From Pipra filicauda (Eukaryota > Chordata > Aves > Passeriformes > Pipridae), in assembly GCF_003945595.2 (NCBI RefSeq), contig NW_024103874.1:4908001-4972000 (forward strand): 64,000 nucleotides of DNA, in the 5' to 3' direction. The position numbers and the translations under genes are program-made. Shown in pieces: positions 50,301-62,300 of this stretch. Below the pieces are notes generated by a model. That model made no database searches and had not been told where the DNA came from. It was given only the letters and a program-made list of their open reading frames with translations. Within the stretch, counting starts at the first letter, position 1. The number at the start of each line of letters is the position of its first letter.

Positions 50301-53300
50301 AACCTGACCTCCCACACCGAGTACCTGGTGTCGGTGCTCCCTGTTTACGACACAGTTGTTGGGGATGGGCTGAGAGGCATCACCTCCACATGTAGGTCGT
50401 GAGTAGAGAGGATTATGCTGATGCATGGCTACGAAAGGTGAACAAAGCTCACTCTTAGACCACCTCGGGCTGGAGCCTGACGTTGTGTATTTTCCCCTTC
50501 CTCAAATTCAGTCTCTCTACAGCTCTCTGTCCGTGGAGGTGTTCAGAACTCCACTGGACAAGATCCTGAGTAAGCTGCTCTTTGACCAGCAGATTGAATC
50601 ACAGACCTTCAGGGGTCCTTCCCTCCTATGTCATTCTGCAGAGCAGCCCACTGATGTGGCAGTAACACACCCTGCTAGGACTATATTGCAATCCTTGCTG
50701 GGTTTTTTTCATCCTTGGTCTCTAAGTGAATTAAACCTATTCTCTGTAAAGCAACTACTCCACTGTGTTTTAGATGAGGGTTAGGTGTCCACCAGCTTGC
50801 AGAAACCGTAGCAAAGCCAGGTCTCCTCTGGGTTTTGAGCTGTTGCAGACCTCAAACACTGAAGGTGTCTTTCTACCTTATTTTTCTCTTCAGTGCCTTT
50901 GTCTCCCCCTCGCTCCCTGCGCGTCTCTGAGCTGAGCCACAACAGTATCAGGCTGAGCTGGAAAGCAGCCCAGGGAACCACACACTACCTGGTGCTCTGC
51001 TCTGCAGCCCCTGATGGAGCAGAGGACTATACAGCAGAGGTAGAGTTCATGAGAATAACTATAATATCGTCTTTTCTCTGTTTGGGCTGAGTTTAGTGCT
51101 AGTTCTAAACCTTTGTCAACTGGTATTGTGTGGTCACAGAAAAAAAAATGTATCAGAATTATTGCCAGAAACATCTTTCCTAAAAGATCGTTTTTTTATG
51201 GTGTGTCTCAGAGTGATTTATAACTGTGAGGGTTTCACATGGGAAATTAAGGCATGGGAGGAATCTGACTGACTCATGGGGCCCTGGAAACCCACGCACT
51301 GAACTCACATCTTTGCAGCCCCAAGTGTAATTCCTGTATCCTTGAGGCTGTATATAAATGTCTTTACTGTGTTTATCTTTAAAATGTTCATTGAAAATGT
51401 GTTAGGGTGGTTTTTGCTGACATCTGGAAACAGACCTATGACACTGCACGTGAATAAAACAATGCTTGATGAATGGAAAACCCTTAGAAACATTTAAGAA
51501 CTCTTTGTTGTGCATTTTAATGAGTTATCTGAAGTACCTGTAGGCTGAGGATATGAATTTGAAACAAAAAAAAGGAGTAGGAAGGAACACGTGTTGCCTT
51601 TTTGACTTAGATTCCCCCCTGAATGCACAGCAATAGGGGCAATTGCAGAGTGGTTTTCAAAACAGAACAATTAATACTTACACTCTGCTTTCAGTGCATA
51701 ATTGTGGGGGTTTTTTACAAGATGCAGAACATTTGAAGCAAACCCAACATTTAAAATTGTACTTCAGCATATTGGAATATTTCCACAGTTTCCTGACCTA
51801 CTCACTGCAAGAGTGCAATGCCCCAGAGCACGCAAAAACCCCATGTCTGCAAAACTAGCGTTAAAACGTTCCCAGCCTTTTATAAACTGTGCTTCAGTGT
51901 GTGCAGACTCCTAAAAGTCTCTGGGGTGCATCTCTGCAGCGAACAGGCTGCGGGAGGAGAGCTGTGACTGTGCCGTGTTAGCAGCAGATGGCAGCAGCCC
52001 GGCTGCTCTGAGGTGCTGGCAGCAGCCAGCTCTTCTGCCAGAGCTTTCCATGTGTCTGAGAAAAGTGGGATCACATCCCTTGCATACCCCCGGTCCACCC
52101 AGAACAGCTGCAGCATTTTCATATAAGAGACTCTGGAGGGGAAGCCACATGAGGAGTGACTGAGGTCACTTGGTTAGTTCAGCCTGGAGGAGTCTGAGGG
52201 GAGCCCTCATCGTGGTCTGCAGCTTCCTCATGAGGGAAGAGAGCACCAATCCCTGCTCTCTGGTGACCAGTGACAGGACCCAAGGCATGGAGCTGTGGCA
52301 GGAGAGGTTTAGGTTGGATATTAGGAAAAGGTTCTTCACCCAGAGGGTGGCTGGCCACTGGAACAGGCTTCCTAGAGAAGTGGTCGCAGCCCCAAGCCTG
52401 CCAGGATTCAAGGGGCATTTGGACAACACTCTGAGGCACATGGTGGGATTCTTGGGGCTGTCCTGTTCAGGGCCAGGTCTTGGATTTTGATGATCCCTGT
52501 ACCTCCCTTCCAACTCAGGATATTCTGTAATTCTAAGACCTAAGGTGGAGAAATCCCCTTAGTGAAACCAAAGGGACCTTGACCCGTGTTTCTGTAAGAT
52601 CTTGCTCTGTTAGGTGTATTGACAGGTACCCTAGAGCTGAAGGGTGCCCCAAAACAGCTCTCTGTTGACAGGTGAAGGTGACCCAGCCCGAGGTGCTGCT
52701 GGATGGGCTGTCCCCCAGCACTGAGTACTCCGTGGCAGTGTACGCGATGTACGGGGAAGATGCGAGCGATCCCGCCAGCATCCAGGAAACCACCTGTGAG
52801 TGCTGCTGCTGCTTATTGAGTTGTTATTAAACACTTAAGGCAGGAGAAATGTGTTAAATGAGGTGCTTCCCATATTGTGCATGTGGCTTGTAAACATGCT
52901 GCCTCTTCCCTGCCTGAGCTTAAGCGAATATTGGTCCCTGAGGGGATCTCTAATTACATGGTGAGCTGCGAAAAAGGAGTGATTTTCCCCTGGTTAAAAA
53001 GGACTGCAGAAAAAGTTGTTCCCTGAGGTTTCTTTTGTCTGTGAGAAAAAGAGAATTATTTGGCTGTTTCTCCACCTTTAAAGCCCAGGTAGCTTTTCAC
53101 AGCCTCCAAAACGCATGTATGGTAGTGACATAGAGTGATTTTTTCCCTGCATGGTAAATGAGCTTCTTAGTTCAAGGTAGGATCATCTAAGAACAGTAGG
53201 AGGCAAACAGTGGCACTGCCATTGTGCAGCCTGTGAAGCCTCAGAGTGCTGTCAGTAACTGTTGTTGCAGTGGCCTTGAGTCCCCCCAGGTTCCTGAGCT

Positions 53301-56300
53301 TCTCCGAGCTCAGCCACGCGTCCGTTCGAGTCAGCTGGGAGGCCGCGTCTGCCGCCGTGAGAGCTCACCACGTCACCTATGCTTCTAGCAGAGGGGGCAA
53401 CACCGGAGAGGTGAGTCCTTGAGGGCTGGGGGAAGGAGAAGAAACTTGGAAAGTCGGAAAATGCCTTGTTCTCCTTCCATAGCTCAGGGAGAGCTCGTCT
53501 GCTGGAAGTGTTTTAACTTTAACTGAAATGGGCACTTCCCATGCAGTTACCACCCACCTGCTGACCTCTCTGCAGCTGTACCCCTGTTCCTCTCCTAATC
53601 ATAGAATCACAGAATGGTTTGGGTTGGAAGGGACATCCATAAATATCTAGTCCAACTCCCCTGCAGTGAGCAGGGACATCTTCAACTAGATCAGGTTGCT
53701 CAGCTCCCTGTCCAATCTGGCCATGAATGTTTCCAGGGATGGGGCATCCACCACCTCTCTGGGTAACCTGTGCCAGGGTTTTACCACCCTTGTAAAATAA
53801 TTTCTACCTTATATCTAGTCTGAATCTACTCTCTTGTAGTCTAAAACCATGACCCCCTGTCCTATCACAACAGGCCCTGCTAAAAGGTCTGTTCCTATCT
53901 TTCTTATAAGCACCCTTTAAGTATTGAAGGGCTGAAGTAAGGTCTCTCCTCTTCTTCAGGCTGAACAACCCCATCTCTCTCAGCCTGTCTCGTACAAAAC
54001 TCATACAACTCCTCCACTGCAGGTAGAAGTTCCTGGCACTGCAACATCCACTGTCCTGAGACCTCTGTCCTCCCTCACCCAGTACTTCATCAGTGTCAGA
54101 TCTGCATATGATGAAGGGGACTCCTTTCCAATTACTGGCAATGTTACCACCTGTAAGTAGGAAATGGAAATACTTTTGGTCTCAGTAACAGGTGACAAAG
54201 TTGGTTTGTGTGAGTCTTATTAGGGATGTTCTGAGACTGTTCCCAGCAGCTCGTGGCCAAAACTCCTGCACGAAGCACAGATGGCTGCTGTTCTTTGTGT
54301 GTGGAATATGTCCAACTGTGTTATGTTCAAAATGAGGTGGAAGGAATAAAGAAAAGGAGCAAATGAAGAAAAGCATAATGTATCACTAACCTCTGTGTCC
54401 TTGAGAGCCCTCCTAGCCTTCTCCCCTTCACAAAACCAATGTGACATGTGTCCTCTCCATAAACGAGATAATCCTTCTTAATTAGGGCTTTAAAAATAAT
54501 TTACCCCTCTCTGTCCTGATGACTGTTGTCATGTGGGTCTGAAGAAGTGACAGACAGGCTGGTCTCAGACATCTGCTTGGTTGATGTGTTGCTCCCCAGC
54601 CATCTGCTCCCCACCTTGGCTCTGACAAGGTGCTGTCGTGCCCAAACTTCAGCTCCTTTTCCTCCTGCATCCCTCAGTAAAGGTCCCCCCGCCGCGCGCT
54701 CTGAAGGTCACTGAGCTCTCTGGGAACAGCCTCCGACTGCAGTGGGAAGCTGTCACTGCCTCTGATGTGGTTGTCTATCAGATCAAGTGGAGCACAGCCA
54801 GTGGAGAGAAGCCTCAGGAGGTATGGACCCACACACAGCTCTGGGGAGCTGGGTTGGCTTTGTGCCTGATTGATGGCTCTGAACTCACCTACAACAGGGT
54901 GGTGTAAAACTGCTCAGGTAAATGCTCTTAAGCAATGGAACAGTTCAGCAGGGTCTGTCCTGGATCTGGCTTTCAGTGGAGCAGTCACTTTGAGTACTGG
55001 AAGAAGAAGGCACAGCAGGGAGGAGTCCTACAGGCTCTGGGAAGATTGCAGAAGTGTTCTGGGAAACCTCAAGGATGAAATTTAATAGGGACAAGCAGAA
55101 AGTATTAAGCTTAGGCAGGAATAATTAACTACAGGTATACAGGATGTAGAACAAATAGCTAAGAAGCAATTCAGTAGAAAAAGATCTGGGGTTGCAGAGA
55201 ATCACCAGCCCACAATGTCAAGTTGTTGTGGACAAGAAAAAGACAATACTCAGATATTTATAGCTGGAGGTATTGCCTCTAAGACAGGTGGAAGTTACTT
55301 CTACTCTCCTCAGAGCTAGGAAACAAACAGTGAGACTTTTGGGATACTGCTCTTTGGGAAGGATGAGGTCCAGGTGAGGAGTACACAGAGGAGAATGACC
55401 AGAGACAGAGCTTGTGCAGGAAGGGCAGGGATGGACCAGGTGACCTTTTCCATCTCAAAACCCTTTTTTGAGTATGAGGTCAAACAGCAGTTTAAATGGT
55501 GGCTTAAATACACAAGTCTCTCCTGCAATGCTTCACATTTGGGCTGGAACAGGGGTGTACTGGGGCTTCTGTCCCCAGCTCTCCTAAAAGCTGGAAACTC
55601 AGCAAAGGGATTTTGTGCTCCAGGCAGGCTGACTGTGTCAGACCACTGTGTTGTGGTACTGAAGGAGCTCCTCAATATAACTGGGCTACAATGCATGGGC
55701 ATCTGCTCTGCATTAATCAGGGATGGAATTTTGCCTTTGCTTACATGTGTGCAACCCCAGACAGTACCCTGTCCCCAAAACCCAGAGCTAACTCATTTGT
55801 GCCTGTGAGCAATCACTGAGGTGGACACCTGGATGTCATGAACCAGCTTGGGGATGCCTGGGAATGTGACTGACTCATCTCTTCCCCTGCTGCAGCTCTC
55901 CATTGCTGGAAATGTGGCAACAGCTGTCCTGCCAGGCTTGCAGAAGAACACTGACTACAAAATATCCATCTGGGCCTATTACAAAGATGGTGCTCGAAGC
56001 GACACGGTTTCTGTTCATCACAGGACCAGTAAGTGATGAGTGCTTGGAATCCACAGCCCAGGGGTAACAAACAGGCCATGAGATGCTTCAGAGCTCATCA
56101 CAGACCAGCAACTCAGACCTGATCACCTCCAGCTCTGAAAACCCAAACCCAAATGTCTAAAAGAAGCTACAAATGCCTTAAAGTGTTCTCAGTTTGTCCT
56201 GACAGAAATAGGCTGGGCAAACACATCAGCCTGGTGCATTTAAAGGCATCTGATACCCTTGCATGTGTTTCATGGAGAATATATTTCTTCCCTCCCCGTG

Positions 56301-59300
56301 CTTCTGTGTAGTGTATTGATTCAGATGACTTGGCTTTCTGCAGGGTGTTCAGCTGAATGTGTCACTGTGCTGCCTAATGAATGTTTCCTGTTAGTAAAAC
56401 ATTGTCTGTTAAGGAGGGTGAGGATTTCTTCAGCTACGTCATTGCTGAACTGTGCTTCATCTGAGGGCACTCACAAAATTAGGAGAGAATCCTGCAGGAT
56501 AATGCCTTGGAAGCATTATCTAAATCTGGCTTTGTACAGGCAGGATAGGAGGTTAAAAAGTGGCACTCCCAGAGGTCCTTGTAATTAATATTGCGTGTAA
56601 AATGGATTTGTTGGCAGTGAATGGAATGCAATCCATTCAACAACAGCAGTCCTCCTCCTCCATCTCTCAGCTCTCAACCTCCTTCGCAGAAAAAGCTCAT
56701 TTAGGCGGGTGTTGAACTGATGAAGCTCAAAGTGAGTGGCAGTCTTGGAATAAGAAGCTCAGGTTTTATTAATAATAAATAATAATAACATATCTTTGTA
56801 GAAAGCTACCTCAGACAAGTACCTTGGAGCTACATACTGACAAAAGAAAAAAACAAGAAAGCAAACATCCTACAGATATATAATGAAAAATGGAAAATTA
56901 AGGCTGTTTAGAGGGTTCAAAAATTAATTACTGTGCTTTATGTGGTGAATTATGAAGTGTCAGCAGAGCTCCCTCAGCCCACTGCCAGCGACACGTGACA
57001 GTGCCCTTCTGGGCACACTGGAACAAGCCAGTCCTTGCTGCTGTTGGCAGCCTGGTGGGACAGGGAAAGCAATTTGATTTCTGCTTGTCAGCTGCTGTCC
57101 TTGTTCAGGAGCAAGGACGCCTTGGGGATGTCAGGCTTTGCCTTCTGCACGAAGAAATCACCCAGCGCTCAAAGAAACCAGGTGTGCAGCTGGGCAGGGG
57201 GGGTCAGTGCCTGGGTGCTGCTGGTCGGTTTGCAGGGGCAGCCAGGACACTGCCACACTTCTCCCAGATGATATCTGCACATGAAATTAATGTTTTTGAT
57301 GTTAATTCTTTCCTAATGTTTAAAGTAAGAAGTGCCTGCAGAGAAGTGGCCCAGAGGAAGGGGTGGCTTGTGATTTCCAGTGCTGGTCTTGGGCAGTTCA
57401 GAGGAAACCTGGGGATGCCAGAAAATTGCTGGAGGCTTGTGCAATGGATGTATGGGAAGATGTGGCACTCTGTAGGATATGGGAAATTCTGGGATTTGGT
57501 TATACTTCAAATCTTCAGTCTTTCAAGCAGAAGCTACCCACTCATACTGTGCTGAGTGATCAGGATGTCCAACAGTGTCAACCTACATGTCAGAGCTGGT
57601 GAATAGTAACTCATCCAGCTACAGCATGGAAACCTCTTATGTTATCTGGAAACCCAAACCCCTTGATTTGATTTTTGAGCCCTCTCTCCTTAATTTTCAT
57701 TACAAAATGAAATTCTAGGGGCTGAAACAGCAATAAAACCTGTCAGTTCTCCTCAGGATGGCAGAGACTTTGGGTTGAAGCCTGGTGAATAGCACTGATC
57801 AGGTTATGCTGAACAAAACCAGAAGTACGTGTTAGAGGAGGTTGAGAAACCACTCTTGCTTTCATCATGGTTTTTCTCTTTTCCTCTCTTGGCAACATCC
57901 CTTTATATAAGAATAGGTCAAGTCACAAAGTTTTTCTTCAAAATGTCTCGGTAGAATTTCCAAGAAATGCTGAACTTTAAGGGCAGTGTCTGAAGTGAAA
58001 CTCAGCAGGAAGCACTGGTAACACAAGATTCTCTCCCTGTCCTTCATCATCCCAGGAATACTTCTTTGAAGGTGAAGGAAAAAAAATGCCAGGTCAGAGT
58101 GATGCCCTTTGCACACTGTTTTTGCAAAATGGTACCGTGTCCCTCCCCTGGGGGTGAGGTGAGAACACCAAGGTCATTTCATTCAGGACCACTAATCCCT
58201 ATTGTCCCACCTGAAATGCCCATTTTGAGACCAAATGGGTTCCACTCTGGGGCCCTGCAGACACCAATCCCTCACGGAAAACAGGTCACCAGAAACGTCA
58301 TCCTCTTATGAAAACCAGCAACATTCATCACTGTGACATGTCATTTGGAAGGATTAGGATGAGGTTTCTCATCTTTCTCGCAGGAAGAAAGGTTATTTCA
58401 AAGTTACAGTTTGAGATGTGTCACTTTATGAATTCAGAATGGGTGAGTAGCTTCAGCTGAAAGGGAAACAAAATTTGGGGCTGTGATACGGTTTATGTCC
58501 ATTCTTGTCTTCTTATCTTGCTCAGCACTTAGTGCTTAAGATGTAATTGTTAAATTTAATATTAAGAGAGAGCATGGAGGAGTAAAAAATACTTTTGGAG
58601 TTAAGGTGTGTAGCTGGAAAGACTCAAGTCATGTCTTTTTAAATATATTTTTTTTTTTTTTACATATTTAACTACTTACATGGAGTGAGATCATTGCAAC
58701 ATAAATAACTGAGATACCTTAATTTCATTCCCACCACCAGTGCCAGGTGGTCTGGGTGTACTTCTAGCAGGAACCCCTCCCTGCTGCTGTGCCAGTGAGG
58801 GAGAGTTTGGATGCCCCTCTCTCCTTCCATAAGTCTGGTCCCTCTCTGCCATTGCCTCACTCCTATATGAGCCTGAAACCCAAGGAAAAACCTGGTCCCA
58901 AAGGGAGTGCTTTAGATGTCACAAAATGCATGTAAGAAGTGGATTTTTTCCAATTTTCAGCCTTGACAAGGAAAAAAAAAAAAAAGAAAAAGTTTAGGAT
59001 TATTTTTCGGTAACCCAGTTAGCAAACCTTTCCCTGCAGACTTTTCAAGAGGCAGAGCAGGAACAAAAGCACACTGATGTATTTCCCACAGACAACAAAA
59101 TTGTTACCATGTGATTATCCATGGTTCTGATGTTTCTTCTTGTCTCTCTGTTATATTTAGACTGAATTCTCATTTGAGTTAAGAGCTCTCCTTTCAGTAT
59201 GTTGTGTAACTTGTCAAGTGTAACAAAGTCCTTATCCTTGACCAAAGGCTTTACACAGTGATCAATTGTCATACTAATGAACAACTTTAATGGTACTTCA

Positions 59301-62300
59301 AACCAACACAAACCTTCCGTGCAAGCACGTGGGTGTGCAGATGATGCTTTCTGGAAGAGGAGCTTGCTGGCACATGGAGAGGTTGCTGGGAGGTGATCCT
59401 TGGAAAATGCTGGAAGGGGTGGCTTTGGTCCTGCTGAGAAGCAGACGGGGACCTCTTTTATATTGAGGGAGAGTTCTTTCATCCAGGCTAAGGAAAAGGA
59501 GCTTGAGAAAAATAAAACAGTCCTGAAGGATGAGGAGAGAGCAGTTTGGATACAGTTTGGAACTGCTGCTGAAGCTGGGCTGAGCCACTCTGGCTGCCTT
59601 TGCACTGAAGTGTAGTATGAAGTTATGTGCCCTGTTCCTCCAGCTAAGCTGTGCCAGCAGCATCTCCAGCCTGGGGCTGGGAAATGTCTTCAAGCTCTTT
59701 ATCCCACTCCACAATGAGCTCCTCCCAGCAGAGCATATGTGGCAAATAAAAAGGATTGAAATGTGGGGATGATGCTTTAACCCATGGTAGCAGGGAAAAA
59801 ACATGGCTAATAATCATTGTAGATGAGTTTTTTAATGGAGTGGAGTCCAGTATTTGCTTCTTATTTGAATATGTGCCTGTCATTCTGGTTAGACCTGAGG
59901 CAGGCTGGGATTCCTCCTCTGGAGGAGCAGAGGTTCAAGAGGTTACAGAAGACACAGATGGTGTCCTCTGTGTCAGAGATGCTTCTATCCTCCTGGGCAG
60001 CTTCAGGAGGTGACCTTTCCCTTTGCTGTCAGGTCCATACCATCAAATTCTGCCAGGCCTGAGGGCTTTCTGGAATAAACCGGACTCAGAAGACTTTCCC
60101 TAACTTTCTCTTCAAAGTTCACTTAAGCAGAGTCTGCACTTACCTCAGCTGAAGGAAACAGCCAGTGCAGCCAGCAAAGATGCAGACATAGAGGACTGAC
60201 TAATAATAGTGCTGCTGAAGTGACTTTACCTCCCACACTTGTTTTCTTCTCTGTTTTACCTTGCGGTGATGCACAGCAACAGCCTCCAGCCTGATTCAGC
60301 TGCTGCAGTCTTGGTTCAGCCTCAGTAAAAGTAAGCTCATTTTATGCAGAAAAGGGAAGGAGAATCAATGGAGGTGCAAATAATCCTCACTTAACCTGTG
60401 CTCTAAGGTCACCCCACACTTTGCTGGGTGGGCAGAAGATCCTTACAAGTAAAACTGCAGAATAGAAATCTCATCACCTTGGTGTGTGTCCTTGACCACC
60501 TTTAGGGCTCATCCGTCATTTTTGGTCTCCTCTGAATAAATTCTTCATTTTTCTGAGCCCAAGACTTCTGTGTCTTCTCACCAACATGGGTTCAAGGCCA
60601 GACACATGCCTTCATACAGAGTGAGACACTGCTTGGAAACAAATCCTGGGAGCAGAGGACCCCATTCTCTAGCCCCCTTGTTTGAACTGATTTAGCCACC
60701 TCTGCTTTTCCCTCACTAACTCTCAGTTTCTGCTCAGAGAAGTCACTCCAGCATAACAGCCTCTGTCCTCAGGTCCAGTTTGCTGCACAGCAGGACCCCA
60801 GGGAAGCAAATGCATTTACATAATTAAAAATTGCTCAGCTTTGGTCTCTGGCAAACCCTTTTCTGGCTGACTGTGGCTCAGCCCATCACCAATTTGGATC
60901 CATCCATACATCACAGTGCAGGGCTAGAGAAGGGGGAGTAGCTCAGGCACTGCATGTGAGTCCCTTCCTCAAGGCTGTGGGTGCTGGTGTCAGAAGTACA
61001 AAACAAAACTGTGGTGTGCTGGATGCCCTGGGGGTTTTTAAGAGTAATTTTAAATCAGAAAGAAAAAAAATGGAAAGTGTTAGAAATTATGATGGATTAA
61101 CTTTGATATAGGATCTGAGTTTAATTGGCAATAAAGCTGTTTGTCCAGTGTGCCTCTAGATCCTTGATGAAATTCAGTTTCAATTTGGGTCTTTATGAAG
61201 AGTATGCTTTGATGTTTGTCCGTGTTGTATACAAAGGATCTCTTTGCCTTGTGCTTTGGGACTGTTTCTCCTTTCCAAGAATTTTGAGGGGAGGCTGTGA
61301 ATTGCTGAATGCTTGAGTTGTGGTGTGTTGTGCTTGGGCAATCCTCATCCCCTCAAAATCTGTTTTCTCTCCTGCCTGGTCCCCAAGGTGGCTGTTTCTG
61401 CCCTGAGAGTTGGTTACTTGCACAGCAGAGCCCTGAAGCGTTGGGGAATCACTGCCCACCTTTTGTGCTGCTCACCTTTAATCCCTGTTGCAGATTCCCG
61501 GAGCCCACCCACCAACCTCTTCATTGACTCCGAGACCCCCACCAGCCTTCAGATCCACTGGACCCCCCCTGATGGCCGTGTACAACACTACAAAATCACC
61601 TACAGCCCTGTTTCTGATGCTGGTGCCCAGCAGACGGTAAAGCTCCAGTTCCTTTGTGGGTGACAGACACTGGACCAGAGGGACAAGGGGACAGTGTCAT
61701 GCTCAGGGGAGCTCTGCTCACTCTAGTCAGGTTTGCCATGAGGATATCGGGTTCACAGGACTACAAACCTAAATTGCTTCTTCCTGAAGTGTTGCTTTGT
61801 GAACACAACCCCGAGGCTTTTTTGTAATTAAGATACTTATGTCATCAAAACCACTAATAATGTGGCTTTCTCTGCTCCCTGAACTGGGGTGGGGAATTTT
61901 TGGAGGCAGAGGGAGGTGGGGGATAAATCTACTGCCCCTCCTACTTAGGGAGCTTAAACATCATCCTTTTAAAACACAGGTTTTCTGCTTAAATGCAGAC
62001 TGGTTATTCTATCATAAGGCACTTCCACTGTATTTCTATGAGGAATATTGGTGTCTTCACATAGGTAAATGCTTTTCCCCTGGGCATGTCTAGTCCAAGA
62101 GCAACAGGCTTCCTTGGCTGAGCTAAGCAGGGATACTGCTCCATGTCCCAGGACTTGACACTAGAACTCCTGTACCGAGCTCTGGGGTGTAAGTAAGAGC
62201 TAGAATGAGAAGCCTGCCCAAACGTTTGGCTCTTTTTTCATCCCATTTTAGATCATGGCTCCTGGCAAAAGTAGCAGTGTGACCCTGCAGTCACTGCTGC

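Noticed and set aside
56995..57555. 186-codon + strand frame in COL20A1 intron 17
   Set aside because: No recognisable family and no matching splice or polyA context. Treated as a chance frame.
59045..59804. Overlapping 186- and 168-codon frames on the - strand in COL20A1 intron 17
   Set aside because: Two different frames of the same stretch look equally open, which points to composition rather than coding.
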